From assembly GCF_026788005.1 (NCBI RefSeq), contig NZ_JABEPE010000008.1, positions 1-64,000 on the forward strand: a stretch of DNA of 64,000 nt, given 5' to 3'. The stretch is from Alteromonas sp. a30 (GTDB taxonomy: Bacteria > Pseudomonadota > Gammaproteobacteria > Enterobacterales > Alteromonadaceae). The notes below the pieces were generated by a model. That model was given only the letters and a program-made list of their open reading frames with translations, ran no database searches and was not told where the DNA came from. Position 1 is the first letter of the stretch. Each line of letters starts with the position of its first letter. Position numbers and translations under genes: made by a program. Shown in pieces: positions 23,164 to 33,128 of the stretch.

Positions 23164-25536
23164 ATGTCCGAACATATATTGTCAGAAAACACTGTTGCTC
23201 ACTTCATTGCAGCAGAAATTAATGTAAAACCTTCACAAATTGAAGCAGCAATTCAATTATTAGACGAAGGTTCCACCGTCCCCTTTATTGCACGTTATCG
23301 TAAAGAAGCCACTCAAGGCTTAGACGATGGGCAGTTAAGAACGCTCGATACTCGCCTTACGTACCTTCGAGAATTATTGGAACGAAAAACAACGGTATTA
23401 AAGTCCATTGAAGATCAAGGCAAGTTAACGCCTGAGCTCAAAGCTAAGATCGAAAAAATTGAAAATAAAACCGAGCTTGAAGAAGTTTACCTGCCATTTA
23501 AACCTAAACGAAGAACCAAAGGTGAAATTGCGAAAGAAGCGGGACTCGAACCGCTTGCACTTAACTTATGGCAGCACCCTGAAACCGACCCGGAACAGGC
23601 AGCGCTAAACTATATCAATGCAGAAAAAGGCATTGCTGATAGTAAAGCGGCACTAGATGGCGCGAAGTACATTTTGATGGAAAAGTTCGCAGAAGATGCA
23701 GATTTATTGCAAAAGGTACGAAGCTATCTGCAAAAAAACGCGCATATTAAAGCGACTCTCGTAGCTGGGAAGGAAAATGAGGGGGCAAAATATAAAGACT
23801 ATTTCGCACACTCAGAACTATTAAGCTCTGCACCTTCTCACCGAGCTCTAGCCATGTTTAGAGGAAGAAACGAAGGTATTTTGCAAGTTAATCTGGATGC
23901 TGATCCCGAAAAAGAGGAAGGTGATCGCCACTCTTACTGCGAGACCATTATTGCGGATCACGTTGGTTTATCAGCGAATAAACTCGCTGGTAAAGCAGGA
24001 GAAAAGTTTTTGTCCTCAGTTGTTCAGTGGACATGGCGCATTAAGATCATGATGTACATGGAAACTGAATTGTTTAATCAGTTGCGAGAACGTTCAGATG
24101 CCGCCGCAATTAAAGTCTTCGCAGATAACCTCAAAGATCTACTCATGGCTGCACCTGCGGGCGCTAAATGCACAATGGGACTCGATCCCGGCCTGCGAAC
24201 TGGTGTTAAAGTCGCCATTGTTGATGCCACTGGAAAACTCGTTGCCACCAGCACCATTTTCCCTCATGTACCGCAAAATCAGTGGGATAAGTCGCTTCGT
24301 ACTCTAGGTAATTTGTGCAAACAACATAAAGTAAAACTGATCAGTATTGGTAACGGCACCGGCTCTCGTGAAACAGACAAACTTGTTGCTGAACTGATTA
24401 AAGACAACGCCGAACTAGGCATCCATAAAGTGATGGTGAGCGAGGCTGGCGCTTCTGTTTATTCGGCTTCCGAGCTTGCGGCCAGTGAATTCCCGGATTT
24501 GGATGTCTCTTTAAGAGGCGCTGTTTCTATTGCTAGACGTTTACAAGATCCGCTCGCGGAACTGGTTAAAATTGAGCCTAAAGCCATTGGTGTGGGTCAA
24601 TATCAACATGATGTAAGCCAAAGTCAGTTAAGCAAATCACTTGATGCTGTTGTAGAAGACTGTGTAAACGGCGTGGGGGTTGACTTAAATATGGCTTCTC
24701 CTGCTTTACTTAGCCATGTTTCTGGTTTAAACAAAACCCTCGCACAAAACATCGTTAAATACCGCGACGAGAACGGCGCATTTAAGAACCGTCGACAATT
24801 ATTGGAAGTGAGCCGACTTGGCAATAAAGCGTTTGAGCAATCCGCTGGATTCTTACGTATTAACGCAAGTCAGGGCGACAACCCATTAGATAGCTCTGCG
24901 GTTCACCCCGAAACCTATCCGCTTGTTAAAAAGATGATTGCGAAACTTACAACAAATGTTGAATCGTTAATTGGTAATGAAGACGCTATCAATCAATTAG
25001 AGCCTCAAGAATTTGTTGACGAACAATTTGGTTTACCTACCGTACGCGACATTATTGATGAATTGAAAAAACCGGGACGCGACCCTCGACCAGAGTTTAA
25101 GACCGCTCAATTCAAAGAGGGTATTGAAGAAATCAAAGATCTCAAGCCCGGCATGATCCTCGAAGGCGTAGTCAGCAACGTGGCTAACTTTGGAGCCTTT
25201 GTCGATGTTGGTGTTCATCAAGATGGACTTGTGCATATCTCTAGCATGACTAATAAATTTATCTCTGACCCGAGGGAAATTGTAAAAGCTGGAGACATTG
25301 TGAAAGTGAAAGTCATGGAAGTAGATATTGAAAGAAAACGAATTTCATTCACGATGCGCCTTGATGATAAACCTACAGCGAAATCAAATGGACAAGGTGA
25401 TAAGAAACCTGATGCTCGCAAGGGCAAACCGCAAAGTCGTAGTAAACCTCAAGGAAATCGGCAAGCATCTTTCGGCGGCAACGCTGCTATGGGTAACGCT
25501 TTTGCAGAAGCCTTTGCTAAAGCTAAGAAGGATTAG
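23164..25536 (+). CDS. tex: Tex/YhgF RNA-binding protein
   Basis: About 790 residues from ATG 23164; an in-frame TTG at 23131 would add 11 residues not seen in the family. Order: N-terminal helical Tex domain ([20 protein letters not shown]), YqgF-homologous RNase-H-like domain ([20 protein letters not shown]), helix-hairpin-helix region ([17 protein letters not shown]), and an S1 RNA-binding domain near the C-terminus ([20 protein letters not shown], then HQDGLVHIS). A low-complexity basic tail rich in Gly, Gln and Lys ends the protein. Tex is a conserved nucleic-acid-binding factor linked to transcription. An intrinsic terminator follows at 25551. Confidence 0.93.
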   Translation: MSEHILSENTVAHFIAAEINVKPSQIEAAIQLLDEGSTVPFIARYRKEATQGLDDGQLRTLDTRLTYLRELLERKTTVLKSIEDQGKLTPELKAKIEKIENKTELEEVYLPFKPKRRTKGEIAKEAGLEPLALNLWQHPETDPEQAALNYINAEKGIADSKAALDGAKYILMEKFAEDADLLQKVRSYLQKNAHIKATLVAGKENEGAKYKDYFAHSELLSSAPSHRALAMFRGRNEGILQVNLDADPEKEEGDRHSYCETIIADHVGLSANKLAGKAGEKFLSSVVQWTWRIKIMMYMETELFNQLRERSDAAAIKVFADNLKDLLMAAPAGAKCTMGLDPGLRTGVKVAIVDATGKLVATSTIFPHVPQNQWDKSLRTLGNLCKQHKVKLISIGNGTGSRETDKLVAELIKDNAELGIHKVMVSEAGASVYSASELAASEFPDLDVSLRGAVSIARRLQDPLAELVKIEPKAIGVGQYQHDVSQSQLSKSLDAVVEDCVNGVGVDLNMASPALLSHVSGLNKTLAQNIVKYRDENGAFKNRRQLLEVSRLGNKAFEQSAGFLRINASQGDNPLDSSAVHPETYPLVKKMIAKLTTNVESLIGNEDAINQLEPQEFVDEQFGLPTVRDIIDELKKPGRDPRPEFKTAQFKEGIEEIKDLKPGMILEGVVSNVANFGAFVDVGVHQDGLVHISSMTNKFISDPREIVKAGDIVKVKVMEVDIERKRISFTMRLDDKPTAKSNGQGDKKPDARKGKPQSRSKPQGNRQASFGGNAAMGNAFAEAFAKAKKD

Positions 25537-25550
25537 CAAGTTTAGATACA

Positions 25551-25584
25551 AAAAAGCCATCTGAACAATCAGATGGCTTTCTTA
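25551..25584. terminator. Bidirectional intrinsic terminator after tex
   Basis: AAAGCCATCTGA and TCAGATGGCTTT are perfect 12-bp arms around ACAA, with A-rich and T-rich flanks on both sides, between tex and the convergent gene at 25641. Confidence 0.85.
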
Positions 25585-25640
25585 ATCCTTAGTAACCCGA
25601 TTCACCAACATTTAGTCATTCATCCAAGGATGAAATGACC

Positions 25641-26642
25641 TTAAGCAGACTGTTGGACCCCAAACTGACGCGGTTCTGAGACTTGTTGATAGAAGCCTGC
25701 AATACGCTCAGCCCGTTGGTTAATTTGTTGATCACGATTAGCAAGCTGTTGCCTAAAGGCGTCAGCCTCTGACGCTAAACCCGCAGCCTCAGCAACCGGA
25801 TCGGCTTCTTGCAACGAACGGCGAGGACCACTTACATCGCCTCTTGAAACGATGTCGTCTAAATCCGGTGCCCCACCAATTGTATTTCGCTCATTGCTTT
25901 CGTTTTCACCCTGAACACTATCGGGGAAACCATTAGCAACAGCTTCTTGCGCCGTTACTGAACTTTCTCTAGCAAGCTCAGCTCTTGCTTCTGCTGCCTT
26001 TTGAGTTGCTTCACTCGCAACTCTGAAATCTTGTGGTGACGGTTCATTCGGTGCTAATGCAGCAGCGCGAACCTGCTCCATTTTTCTAACTGTATCTTCG
26101 GGAGAGTTTTCTTCGGAAATATCAATAGAAACTTCACCACCAACCGCATAACGCCTGCCATCTGGACCCGTTTCAAATTCGTAAGACGGGGAGCCAGCAT
26201 ACTGACCACCCACTGCCGCATGAGCTTGTTCATGAGTACGAACTTCTCTGTCACGATCTTTTAGTTCCTGAACTTCCTGCTTTTCGACCGCTTCTTGTTG
26301 TGCCTGTTGACGATCATCCGCCGATTCTCTTCCTGCACTTGGATCTTCCGCGTTATCTTGATCTTGCGGATTGCCCTGATTCTGGACCCCTTCTTGTTGG
26401 GCATCAGATTGGGCTTGTTGAGTTTGTGGCTGTGGACGTTCGTAAGTGACTGGTGGAGGAGCTTGTCCCGGTGTTCTGACGCGATCTGACTCTGACCCTA
26501 AGCCAGAATCAGAAGCCGAATTTTCTGAAGCACCTGTTTGTGGAATCGTTTCTCGCTGAGCATTATCACGGCGCGCAGATTCCGTATTCACGTTACTTGT
26601 CGTGAATGGAATCGTTGTTGGCAATGGCGTAACAATGTTCAT
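25641..26642 (-). CDS. Putative metalloprotease of the SprA-related (CJM1_0395) family
   Basis: 333 residues. A low-complexity Gln/Pro/Ser/Asp-rich first third (about 20-125) precedes a conserved block: [20 protein letters not shown] with an HEQAH (HExxH) zinc-binding-type motif at about residue 137, then [20 protein letters not shown] and [20 protein letters not shown]. This block is the hallmark of the SprA-related family (PF12118), annotated as putative metalloprotease without a known substrate. No signal peptide is seen, so any export would be by another route. It is encoded behind the small rod-like protein on the same strand (32 bp gap), suggesting a joint role. Confidence 0.8.
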   Translation of the reverse strand: MNIVTPLPTTIPFTTSNVNTESARRDNAQRETIPQTGASENSASDSGLGSESDRVRTPGQAPPPVTYERPQPQTQQAQSDAQQEGVQNQGNPQDQDNAEDPSAGRESADDRQQAQQEAVEKQEVQELKDRDREVRTHEQAHAAVGGQYAGSPSYEFETGPDGRRYAVGGEVSIDISEENSPEDTVRKMEQVRAAALAPNEPSPQDFRVASEATQKAAEARAELARESSVTAQEAVANGFPDSVQGENESNERNTIGGAPDLDDIVSRGDVSGPRRSLQEADPVAEAAGLASEADAFRQQLANRDQQINQRAERIAGFYQQVSEPRQFGVQQSA

Positions 26643-26674
26643 TTTAACGTTTCGTTCTGTCTCAAAAATTCAAA

Positions 26675-26992
26675 TTAAGCTAATTCATCGATCAACCGAC
26701 CAACTGTTTCGTTAGCCACGTCTAACACTTTAGTTGATGCTTGTGCGTTTGTTAAATTCACTGACAACGACACAATGTCTGAAGTTATCGAATCACCTCG
26801 ACTTGGTAACAACTGTGACGTTAGTCCTAATTGCGTTGTCGCTGCATCTGCTAATACTTCTTGAGGATCACGAAGCTGTGCTGCCTTTTGGGCAATCCCA
26901 ATAGACGCTTGAGTAATGCCATCCGATGCACGCTGGAATCCCAACAAACCAGAAACGACTGCTGAATTCACATCATTATTGACGATAGACAT
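26675..26992 (-). CDS. Small protein resembling joined ends of flagellar rod/hook proteins
   Basis: 105 residues from ATG 26992, which has AGGGGA 8 nt upstream; a longer frame to 27022 lacks a ribosome site. The N-terminal part (SAVVSGLLGFQRASDGITQA) resembles the heptad 'GLQAAxxRLxxxAxNIA' start of FlgB/FlgC/FlgG proteins, and the C-terminal part (DIVSLSVNLTNAQASTKVLD, then VANETVGRLIDEL) resembles their ending 'VxxxxAxRAYEANxKVxxxxDEMxxxL'. The bulky central domains are absent. No flagellar genes are nearby. It precedes the HExxH protein in what looks like a two-gene operon. The similarity is my reading of the pattern and needs a profile search. Confidence 0.55.
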   Translation of the reverse strand: MSIVNNDVNSAVVSGLLGFQRASDGITQASIGIAQKAAQLRDPQEVLADAATTQLGLTSQLLPSRGDSITSDIVSLSVNLTNAQASTKVLDVANETVGRLIDELA

Positions 26993-27109
26993 ATAGAATT
27001 TCCCCTCATACCTAGTGATCAATTATTAATCAACTCAAGAGAGATTAAAAGCTAATGTTTAGTCGATCTTCTACTTAATTAATTATTTGATATACGACCA
27101 AGTTATTAA

Positions 27110-27901
27110 CTACGCCAACAAGTGCGTTCGAACGGCCTCTAGAAATTCATCTTGATGAGAAATAAAGGGCGCATGAGAAGCCTTTCGAATAATCAAGGAG
27201 CGAGACTCAGGATGATGCGACTCGATATGTGGCACGGCTTTTTCAGGAACAATGCTATCAAGTCGCCCATAGATACGAAGAGTAGGAATAGCAAGCTGCA
27301 TTAGTTCATGCCTTAAGTCGGTAGATTTTAAAATACTCAACCCAGCTTCTAAAGCAGAAGTGTGAGGCTCGGGATAAGCTGACACCGACTCTTTGATGAT
27401 AACAATATCGGATTTTGCCGATTCACTTCCTAACGCCTGCATCGCCATGAACCGGTCCAACGTTTTACTGTATGTCCCTTGCAGTTGTGTTTTAAATAAA
27501 TCTAACACCTCTGGCAGCATACCGTGCCATTCTTCTTCCTTTTCTGCTGCAAACTTGGGTGTTGTTGCAACCAAAATCAATTTATTGACTTGATCCGGTA
27601 AATCTAGTGCCAGTCTTTGCGCTACTAAACCGCCAAATGACCACCCCAAAATAGCACAACGTTCAGGTATCACCTGAGCCACCATATTCGCTATGGAGGG
27701 CAAATCGTAATGCTCCGGCAAAACATGGTTATTCACACCATAACCGGGTAAATCAATCAAGGTCACGCGAAAATGCGCGCTAAGATCATGCAGCATTTTA
27801 TCGTAAACACCGCTGTTAAGCCCCCATCCATGCAGTAATACCAAATCGGGACCATCACCCACGACTCGACACTCAAGCGTTTGTTGTTTCGTTTGCGTCA
27901 T
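27110..27901 (-). CDS. bioH: Pimeloyl-ACP methyl ester carboxylesterase
   Basis: 263 residues, an alpha/beta-hydrolase that removes the methyl group from pimeloyl-ACP methyl ester in biotin synthesis. LLHGWGLNSGVYDKM (about 22-36) provides the oxyanion region, the nucleophile is Ser88 in LGWSFGGLVAQRLA, the Asp is in RIYGRLDSIVP and the His in ASHAPFISHQDEF. Trp at GWxFGG and the GWGLN motif are diagnostic for BioH. It is divergent from comF (54 bp gap), as in E. coli bioH/gntX. Confidence 0.9.
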   Translation of the reverse strand: MTQTKQQTLECRVVGDGPDLVLLHGWGLNSGVYDKMLHDLSAHFRVTLIDLPGYGVNNHVLPEHYDLPSIANMVAQVIPERCAILGWSFGGLVAQRLALDLPDQVNKLILVATTPKFAAEKEEEWHGMLPEVLDLFKTQLQGTYSKTLDRFMAMQALGSESAKSDIVIIKESVSAYPEPHTSALEAGLSILKSTDLRHELMQLAIPTLRIYGRLDSIVPEKAVPHIESHHPESRSLIIRKASHAPFISHQDEFLEAVRTHLLA

Positions 27902-27955
27902 TTTTGAATTACCTTTGCTAATGAACTACCACACGGAAGCGGAGTTAAAATATCA

Positions 27956-28690
27956 ATGGAGTCTATCATTTCCCTTAAGTGGGCTCATATTCAAAACTGT
28001 TATTTATGTAAACAAGTTAGCGATAATTTGATTTGTGAGACGTGCGAAAATGCACTGCCTTTTCTTAAGACTACCCTTGAAGAAACCGTGCCATCTTCTT
28101 TGGTGAGATCAGCTAGTGCGGAAAACCTATTGACACTCCCCAACGTGTCAAAAGCCCTCGGAAACATCACATTTAATCGGCTTATTTGCCCAATGCTGTA
28201 TCGTTGGCCTATTGATTTTATGATCAAACAGTTTAAATTTTCACGCTCTGATTATCTAACTCAAAGCCTATGTAAATACTTACTTCATGATTTAGAATTG
28301 CAGTTAAACGACACCACAAGACCCGACATCATTATTCCTGTACCAATACACATTAAACGCTATGGGACCCGGCGTTTTAATCAAGCAACATTGATAGCTG
28401 AGCACCTATCGCATGGATTGGCTATTCCGTTGAATACGCACTTTTGCAAACGTCAACAGTTTGCTTTCGCCCAAAGCCAATTAGGGGGAGATAAAAGAAG
28501 AAAGAACTTAAAAAGAGCATTTAGTGCGGAACCGATGCTCGGGATAAAACGAGTTGCCATTGTCGATGATGTGATTACAACAGGTGCAACGGTTGAAGCA
28601 CTATCACGGGCAATAAAGCACAGGAATCCACACATCAACATTGATGTGTGGACACTTGCAATCAGCGATAAAAACCTTGGGTTAGATTAA
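27956..28690 (+). CDS. comF: ComF-family phosphoribosyltransferase-like protein (GntX)
   Basis: 244 residues. An N-terminal zinc-finger-like cysteine cluster (CYLCKQVSDNLICETCEN, about 16-33) precedes a type I phosphoribosyltransferase domain with IIPVPIHIKRYGTRRFNQAT and the PRPP motif VAIVDDVITTGATVEAL (about 202-218). ComF proteins take part in DNA uptake for natural transformation in competent species; in E. coli the homologue GntX/YhgH supports use of DNA as a nutrient. The last 4 bp overlap the end of the convergent M14 peptidase gene. Confidence 0.88.
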   Translation: MESIISLKWAHIQNCYLCKQVSDNLICETCENALPFLKTTLEETVPSSLVRSASAENLLTLPNVSKALGNITFNRLICPMLYRWPIDFMIKQFKFSRSDYLTQSLCKYLLHDLELQLNDTTRPDIIIPVPIHIKRYGTRRFNQATLIAEHLSHGLAIPLNTHFCKRQQFAFAQSQLGGDKRRKNLKRAFSAEPMLGIKRVAIVDDVITTGATVEALSRAIKHRNPHINIDVWTLAISDKNLGLD

Positions 28691-31269
28691 TCTGCCTTAC
28701 CATTGATGTACTCGCTCAAGTACAAGGCGTTACTTAAAATACGGTTCGTACCTTGCCAATATCCTCTGAAATTGGTGCGATCTAAGATGGCGATTACCTT
28801 ACCTTTGCCTTTTCGATGCGCCACAATCGCAGCGCTGTTTGCAAATTGATTTTGCATTTCATCGGCGCTGTAACCCGCAAGCAAAGGACTATTGCTGTAA
28901 CTTCCCACGGTAATAAAAGGCCCCGCCGGCTTACGCATCACTAAGTTGGTGGTTTTAAACATGGCAATTTTATCCTTTGTAAAACCAAACATAAGAGGGT
29001 GCGTTAAGTCCACCTCAGCCAAGTAGGCCGCACCCGCTACAAGTTTCTTGGCTGCTAATTTGTCTCGATCGCCATAATTTAAGGTGCTCGTATCGAAAAC
29101 TTTATCGATTTCATCGTTGCCCATTAGGTTCGTTGCTAATAAATCCTTTTCAGACAACCACTGATTAGCACGTTGCTGGCCAATTAAGACCCCACCATCT
29201 TTCAACCATTGAGCTAAAGCTTGTACAGCAGAGTCACTCACATTGGAATAGTTACCACTAACAAGAATAATGTGGGTGTAATCAGATAAATCTACGCGAT
29301 TTAGATTACCCCATTCAACGATGCTGGGAGCAAGGGCAAGTTGTTGATCCAAATAGTGCCACACTTCCCCAGCTTCATATGGAGACACTCCCTTACCACC
29401 CACAATCATGACCTTGGGGGGCGTAATTGGCCAAACATTACGGCTACCAAGGTCAGGCCCTTGTGTTGTTAAGCCAGAAACTAAAGATCTCACACGAATG
29501 TTGTTTTCGTTCGCAAGCGCAGATAACGTGGAACGGTAGTTTTCAGGCTGTTTATCCCCTGCAAGGATAATCACCGCTCCCGGCATAAAACTCGCCTCAC
29601 CCGCACTGGTGTTCGCGGTAAAGCTAATAGAAGCATTCCGAACTTTTAAGCCTTTATTAAGTAAAGCCTGAAGCAGTGTCGGCGCTTGAGAATCTTGCCA
29701 GCTAAATGCATACGCGACGGCATTCTCACTCAGGTTATTCGTAACACTTGGTAAATGCTGAGGCTTAGAATCTATAAAGGAGACTTTACGCCAGCGACTC
29801 CGCTCCACAGGGCGATAGTCGATATTGTAAGCGAGCGCGATGTTCCAATTTGATACATCATAAAATGTGTTGTTATTAAAACGCTTTCGCTCCGAAAAAA
29901 GAGATTTGATCAATCGATACTGTATTTGATCCAAAGGCACAAAATAGCTGTGTTCGGGAATGAATTTCACGCCATCCACTTCAACAGGCTTATCAATACG
30001 ATAATAGGTAATTTGATGATCCTCTAGCTTCCCTAACATCTTATGTAAGCGAGATTTATCAAACTTTTCACTAATCAAATATCCAGCTACCTCATCGCTT
30101 TTTGCAAGCGCCGCAGTTTCTTTTTTAAAGGTTTGCTGCAAGTTGAGTAGCTGGTCTTTTAGGGCAACGGCTCCACGCAAAGTCGATAACGACATTAAAA
30201 ACTGATTTTCAATAGTGCGTGGGAAAGTTAATAAACCGTTTACTGTATCTTGTTGATGTCCACGGCTACTGGCCTGTTCAAATAAAATACCGATGCTGCC
30301 ATGTGCATCTGGGTAGCTAGAGCCTTTACCGTAATAAAAATCATCAAAGGCTTCTTCTGAGAAATAACTACGTTTTACTTTATCGAAATCATGAGCGAAG
30401 AACTTAGCGAACTCACCCGTTAGTCGTACATTATCTACAGGCGTCCACGGGTTAGTTCTGGATGGAACGCCGGGCTGGAAGAAGTAAGTTGAATTGCTTC
30501 CCATTTCATGAAAATCTGTTAATACATGTGGACGCCACTGGTGATACTGCTCAATTCTGGCTTTTGATTCCGGGTGAGTAAGTAATAACCAATCTCGGTT
30601 TAAATCAAACCAGTAATGATTGGTTCGGCCATTAGGCCACCCTTCAATATGCTCTCGATGATTGCTATCCGATGATAGATTCTTACCTCTGTGCATATTG
30701 GCCCATTGCGCAAAACGAGCAAGGCCATCAGGATTGAGAGAAGGGTCTAAAATAATCACTGTATTTTTCAGTAGATTATCGATCTTTTCCCCTTGTGCTG
30801 CCGCCAAATAGTACGCCAACAACATTGAAGAATTCGCGCCAGATGGTTCATTACCGTGAATACTAAACCCCATGTTAACGATAACGGGTTGATTTAGGTC
30901 CACTTCTTCTTTCGGCTCAAACCAGTTATTCATGTGTTGAGTTCGAATGCTTTCTAAGCGAGCTAGGTTCTCCGGCGAGGATACGTAAATATGTAGTAAT
31001 GGACGATTCTCATGAGTGCGACCAATTTCCTTCAATTGCATGCGCGGAGACTGTTGCGCCACAGTTCTCATATAATTCACAAGCTGGTCATGTCGAACAT
31101 GCCATTCACCCACTGAAGCCCCTAACACACTGTTTGGTAGCGATATGTCAGGGTTGTAAGTGACATCTTTTGGAAGATAGTCGGTATCTTCAATTGCTAC
31201 TGCCAAGCTAGAAAAATTCAATATGATCAGGGAACACAATAATCGCGTGGTTGTCTTAAGCCAGTTCAT
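28687..31269 (-). CDS. Exported M14-family zinc carboxypeptidase
   Basis: 860 residues with a signal peptide (LLCSLIILNFSSLAVA). The M14 catalytic domain occupies about 40-380: the zinc ligands HxxE are in MGFSIHGNEPSGANSS (about 134-149), and the third ligand His is in the region VLTDFHEMGSNSTYFFQPG. The long C-terminal half (about 400-860) contains an alpha/beta domain resembling class I amidotransferase-like folds (VMIVGGKGVSPYEAGEVWHY, then DYTHIILVSGNYSN), as in other large marine M14 peptidases. It probably digests extracellular or periplasmic peptides. It interrupts the comF-nfuA neighbourhood known from E. coli. Confidence 0.85.
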   Translation of the reverse strand: MNWLKTTTRLLCSLIILNFSSLAVAIEDTDYLPKDVTYNPDISLPNSVLGASVGEWHVRHDQLVNYMRTVAQQSPRMQLKEIGRTHENRPLLHIYVSSPENLARLESIRTQHMNNWFEPKEEVDLNQPVIVNMGFSIHGNEPSGANSSMLLAYYLAAAQGEKIDNLLKNTVIILDPSLNPDGLARFAQWANMHRGKNLSSDSNHREHIEGWPNGRTNHYWFDLNRDWLLLTHPESKARIEQYHQWRPHVLTDFHEMGSNSTYFFQPGVPSRTNPWTPVDNVRLTGEFAKFFAHDFDKVKRSYFSEEAFDDFYYGKGSSYPDAHGSIGILFEQASSRGHQQDTVNGLLTFPRTIENQFLMSLSTLRGAVALKDQLLNLQQTFKKETAALAKSDEVAGYLISEKFDKSRLHKMLGKLEDHQITYYRIDKPVEVDGVKFIPEHSYFVPLDQIQYRLIKSLFSERKRFNNNTFYDVSNWNIALAYNIDYRPVERSRWRKVSFIDSKPQHLPSVTNNLSENAVAYAFSWQDSQAPTLLQALLNKGLKVRNASISFTANTSAGEASFMPGAVIILAGDKQPENYRSTLSALANENNIRVRSLVSGLTTQGPDLGSRNVWPITPPKVMIVGGKGVSPYEAGEVWHYLDQQLALAPSIVEWGNLNRVDLSDYTHIILVSGNYSNVSDSAVQALAQWLKDGGVLIGQQRANQWLSEKDLLATNLMGNDEIDKVFDTSTLNYGDRDKLAAKKLVAGAAYLAEVDLTHPLMFGFTKDKIAMFKTTNLVMRKPAGPFITVGSYSNSPLLAGYSADEMQNQFANSAAIVAHRKGKGKVIAILDRTNFRGYWQGTNRILSNALYLSEYINGKAD

Positions 31270-31362
31270 TTCGTTTGCCGTTTCCTATTTTACTTTGGAG
31301 ATTTTTACGCTTTCGCATTCAGAATTGCGATTTAATTATAAGAAGTTGCAAAAGAGTTACTT

Positions 31363-31390
31363 ACTTGAGTGTTTCACTCAAGTATTTTTT
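31363..31390 (+). promoter_or_regulatory. Hairpin with T-tract in the nfuA upstream region
   Basis: ACTTGAGTG and CACTCAAGT are perfect 9-bp arms around TTT, followed directly by ATTTTTTG on the plus strand. It has the shape of an intrinsic terminator, yet it lies 39 bp before the nfuA start between divergent genes. It could be an attenuator in the nfuA leader, or an operator overlapping a promoter whose -10 might be TATCAT at 31393-31398. Confidence 0.5.
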
Positions 31391-31428
31391 GCTATCATCT
31401 CGACCATCTTTAAACACGAGGTGATATT

Positions 31429-32010
31429 ATGATCTCTATATCGGATGCTGCTCAAGCACATTTCAGGAAGTTGCTTGAAAATCAAGTTGAACACACAAAT
31501 ATCCGAGTGTTTGTTGTGAATCCGGGCTCCCCTAATGCGGAGTGTGGTGTATCCTATTGCCCACCCGATGCAGTTGAACAGTCAGATATTATTTTACCCT
31601 TCAGCGGTTTTGATGCAGTTGTCGATACAGAAAGCGCCCCTTTCCTTGAAGAAGCCGAAATTGATTTCGTCACTGACCAAATGGGCTCTCAACTGACTCT
31701 GAAAGCACCAAACGCAAAAGCACGTAAAGTGGATTCAGACGCCCCTTTGTATGATCGCGTCCAATATGTCATTCAATCCGAGGTTAATCCACAACTTGCC
31801 AACCACGGCGGTCACGTTAACTTGATTGAATTGACGAATGAAGGTATTGCGGTTGTTCAATTTGGTGGGGGCTGTAATGGCTGCTCAATGGTAGATGTCA
31901 CACTAAAAGATGGTATTGAAGCTCAGTTGTTAAAGCAATTTGAAGGTGAGTTAAAAGGCGTTCGAGATATTACAGAGCACCAAGCTGGCGAACATTCTTA
32001 CTATTCTTAA
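31429..32010 (+). CDS. nfuA: Fe/S biogenesis protein NfuA
   Basis: 193 residues. A degenerate A-type domain (about 1-95) is followed by the Nfu domain with the cluster-binding motif [20 protein letters not shown] (about 144-163, CxxC). NfuA carries a 4Fe-4S cluster at the dimer interface and delivers it to target proteins, especially under oxidative stress or iron shortage. The A-type domain lacks the usual cysteine triad, as in E. coli NfuA. The ribosome site GAGGTG lies 7 nt before the ATG. A terminator-like hairpin follows at 32024. Confidence 0.93.
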   Translation: MISISDAAQAHFRKLLENQVEHTNIRVFVVNPGSPNAECGVSYCPPDAVEQSDIILPFSGFDAVVDTESAPFLEEAEIDFVTDQMGSQLTLKAPNAKARKVDSDAPLYDRVQYVIQSEVNPQLANHGGHVNLIELTNEGIAVVQFGGGCNGCSMVDVTLKDGIEAQLLKQFEGELKGVRDITEHQAGEHSYYS

Positions 32011-32023
32011 ATTAGATCAACCC

Positions 32024-32047
32024 AGCATCGTCGTTTTCGATGCTTTT
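32024..32047 (+). terminator. Probable terminator after nfuA
   Basis: AGCATCG and CGATGCT pair around TCGTTTT, followed by TTTG. It lies over the ATG at 32040 of the next frame, which is one reason to place the start of that gene further down. Confidence 0.5.
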
Positions 32048-32063
32048 GACTACTGTCACAATA

Positions 32064-32324
32064 ATGATGCGCGAGCAACTACAAAAACTAGCCACTACCC
32101 CTGAAAAAAGCTGGAAACGCTTCAAACTAGGAGTTGTTCTGTTCGCTTTTTCAGTTGGGCTAATTATTGCTGGCGCACAGCTCAATCACTTACTGCAAAT
32201 TCCCGGCCTACTTATGCTAGGCGCAGCGCTTTTGTTTTCTGGCTGGGGATATCTTGGCATACTAAGTAGCCGATTACTTGATCTGCAAAATAACTGGTTA
32301 AAACACACGAAAAAGAAGCCTTAG
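32064..32324 (+). CDS. Small inner-membrane protein of unknown function
   Basis: About 86 residues from ATG 32064 (ATG 32067 or 32040 are alternatives). A basic cytoplasmic start (REQLQKLATTPEKSWKRFKL) is followed by two membrane segments (LGVVLFAFSVGLIIAGAQL and LLMLGAALLFSGWGYLGIL) and a basic tail. The topology predicts both ends inside. I recognise no family. It ends 2 bp before the convergent receiver-Hpt gene and follows nfuA with a likely terminator between them. Confidence 0.65.
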   Translation: MMREQLQKLATTPEKSWKRFKLGVVLFAFSVGLIIAGAQLNHLLQIPGLLMLGAALLFSGWGYLGILSSRLLDLQNNWLKHTKKKP

Positions 32325-32326
32325 TG

Positions 32327-33088
32327 TCACTCAAATACTTCACTCGTCGAATGAAACGTTAGAACTTGCTGAATGTGGCAGCTAAAAGCATTGGCTTTTT
32401 CGATTTGCTCAGAACAGTCTCCCTCATAACTTGGATGCTGCACTCGCATTAAAGACAGTTCCAACATTTGGGCGGCTTTACCTAATTCAGTTAATCCGAA
32501 TGTCGATGCAGAACCCGCAATTGCATGCGCTAAACCGGCTAATTCTCGCCATTGTTTTTGTGCCAAATATTGCACTGCCTTAACATGTTGTTGGGGAAGT
32601 GTCGAGATAAATCCACGGGACAAAGCATCCACTTCGCTTGCAATATCTTTTTCGATATTTTCACGCTCATCATGTGCCGCCATCAAATGTGCTGAAAGCG
32701 TTTCGAGGAAGCTTTTACGCGTAAATGGCTTGCCGATAAAACCGGTAAATCCAACATCTTCGTACTGCCCACTGCAAGTCTGAACTGCATTGCCAGTCAG
32801 CGCAATAATAGGTTGATTTACGTATTGAGAGCGCAGCTTTTTCGTGGCTTCTATACCATCCATTCTAGGCATTTGGATATCCGTCAGAATAATATCCCAA
32901 GAAGATGTTGTGCCCAAACGTACTAAATCTTCGCCATTGTCGACGGCAACCACATTCATACCCGCGGTTTCTAAAAGAATAACAAGTAGTTGCCGCACTT
33001 CGGGTTGATCTTCCGCTACAAGGACTTTGCCCGAAAGTAACGGCTCATTTTTCTCATATTTGCTTTTATTCACTACCGTATTCCACAT
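32327..33088 (-). CDS. Response regulator receiver with C-terminal Hpt domain
   Basis: About 253 residues from ATG 33088. The frame stays open upstream to 33226 but that part overlaps the preceding gene and has a shadow-like composition. Receiver: LVAEDQPEVRQLLVILLETA, phospho-Asp in DIILTDIQMPRMDGIEA, Thr in ALTGNAV and Lys in IGKPFTRKSF. The Hpt domain has its phosphorylatable His in LAHAIAGSASTFGLTELGKA (about residue 190). Such a protein can take phosphate from a hybrid kinase and pass it on. It is the last gene of the three-gene signalling set reading from 40759, 40 bp behind the GGDEF gene. Confidence 0.8.
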   Translation of the reverse strand: MWNTVVNKSKYEKNEPLLSGKVLVAEDQPEVRQLLVILLETAGMNVVAVDNGEDLVRLGTTSSWDIILTDIQMPRMDGIEATKKLRSQYVNQPIIALTGNAVQTCSGQYEDVGFTGFIGKPFTRKSFLETLSAHLMAAHDERENIEKDIASEVDALSRGFISTLPQQHVKAVQYLAQKQWRELAGLAHAIAGSASTFGLTELGKAAQMLELSLMRVQHPSYEGDCSEQIEKANAFSCHIQQVLTFHSTSEVFE

Positions 33089-33128
33089 TTTGAATAAGCG
33101 AGACCATACGGTAAGCGAACTTGATGAG

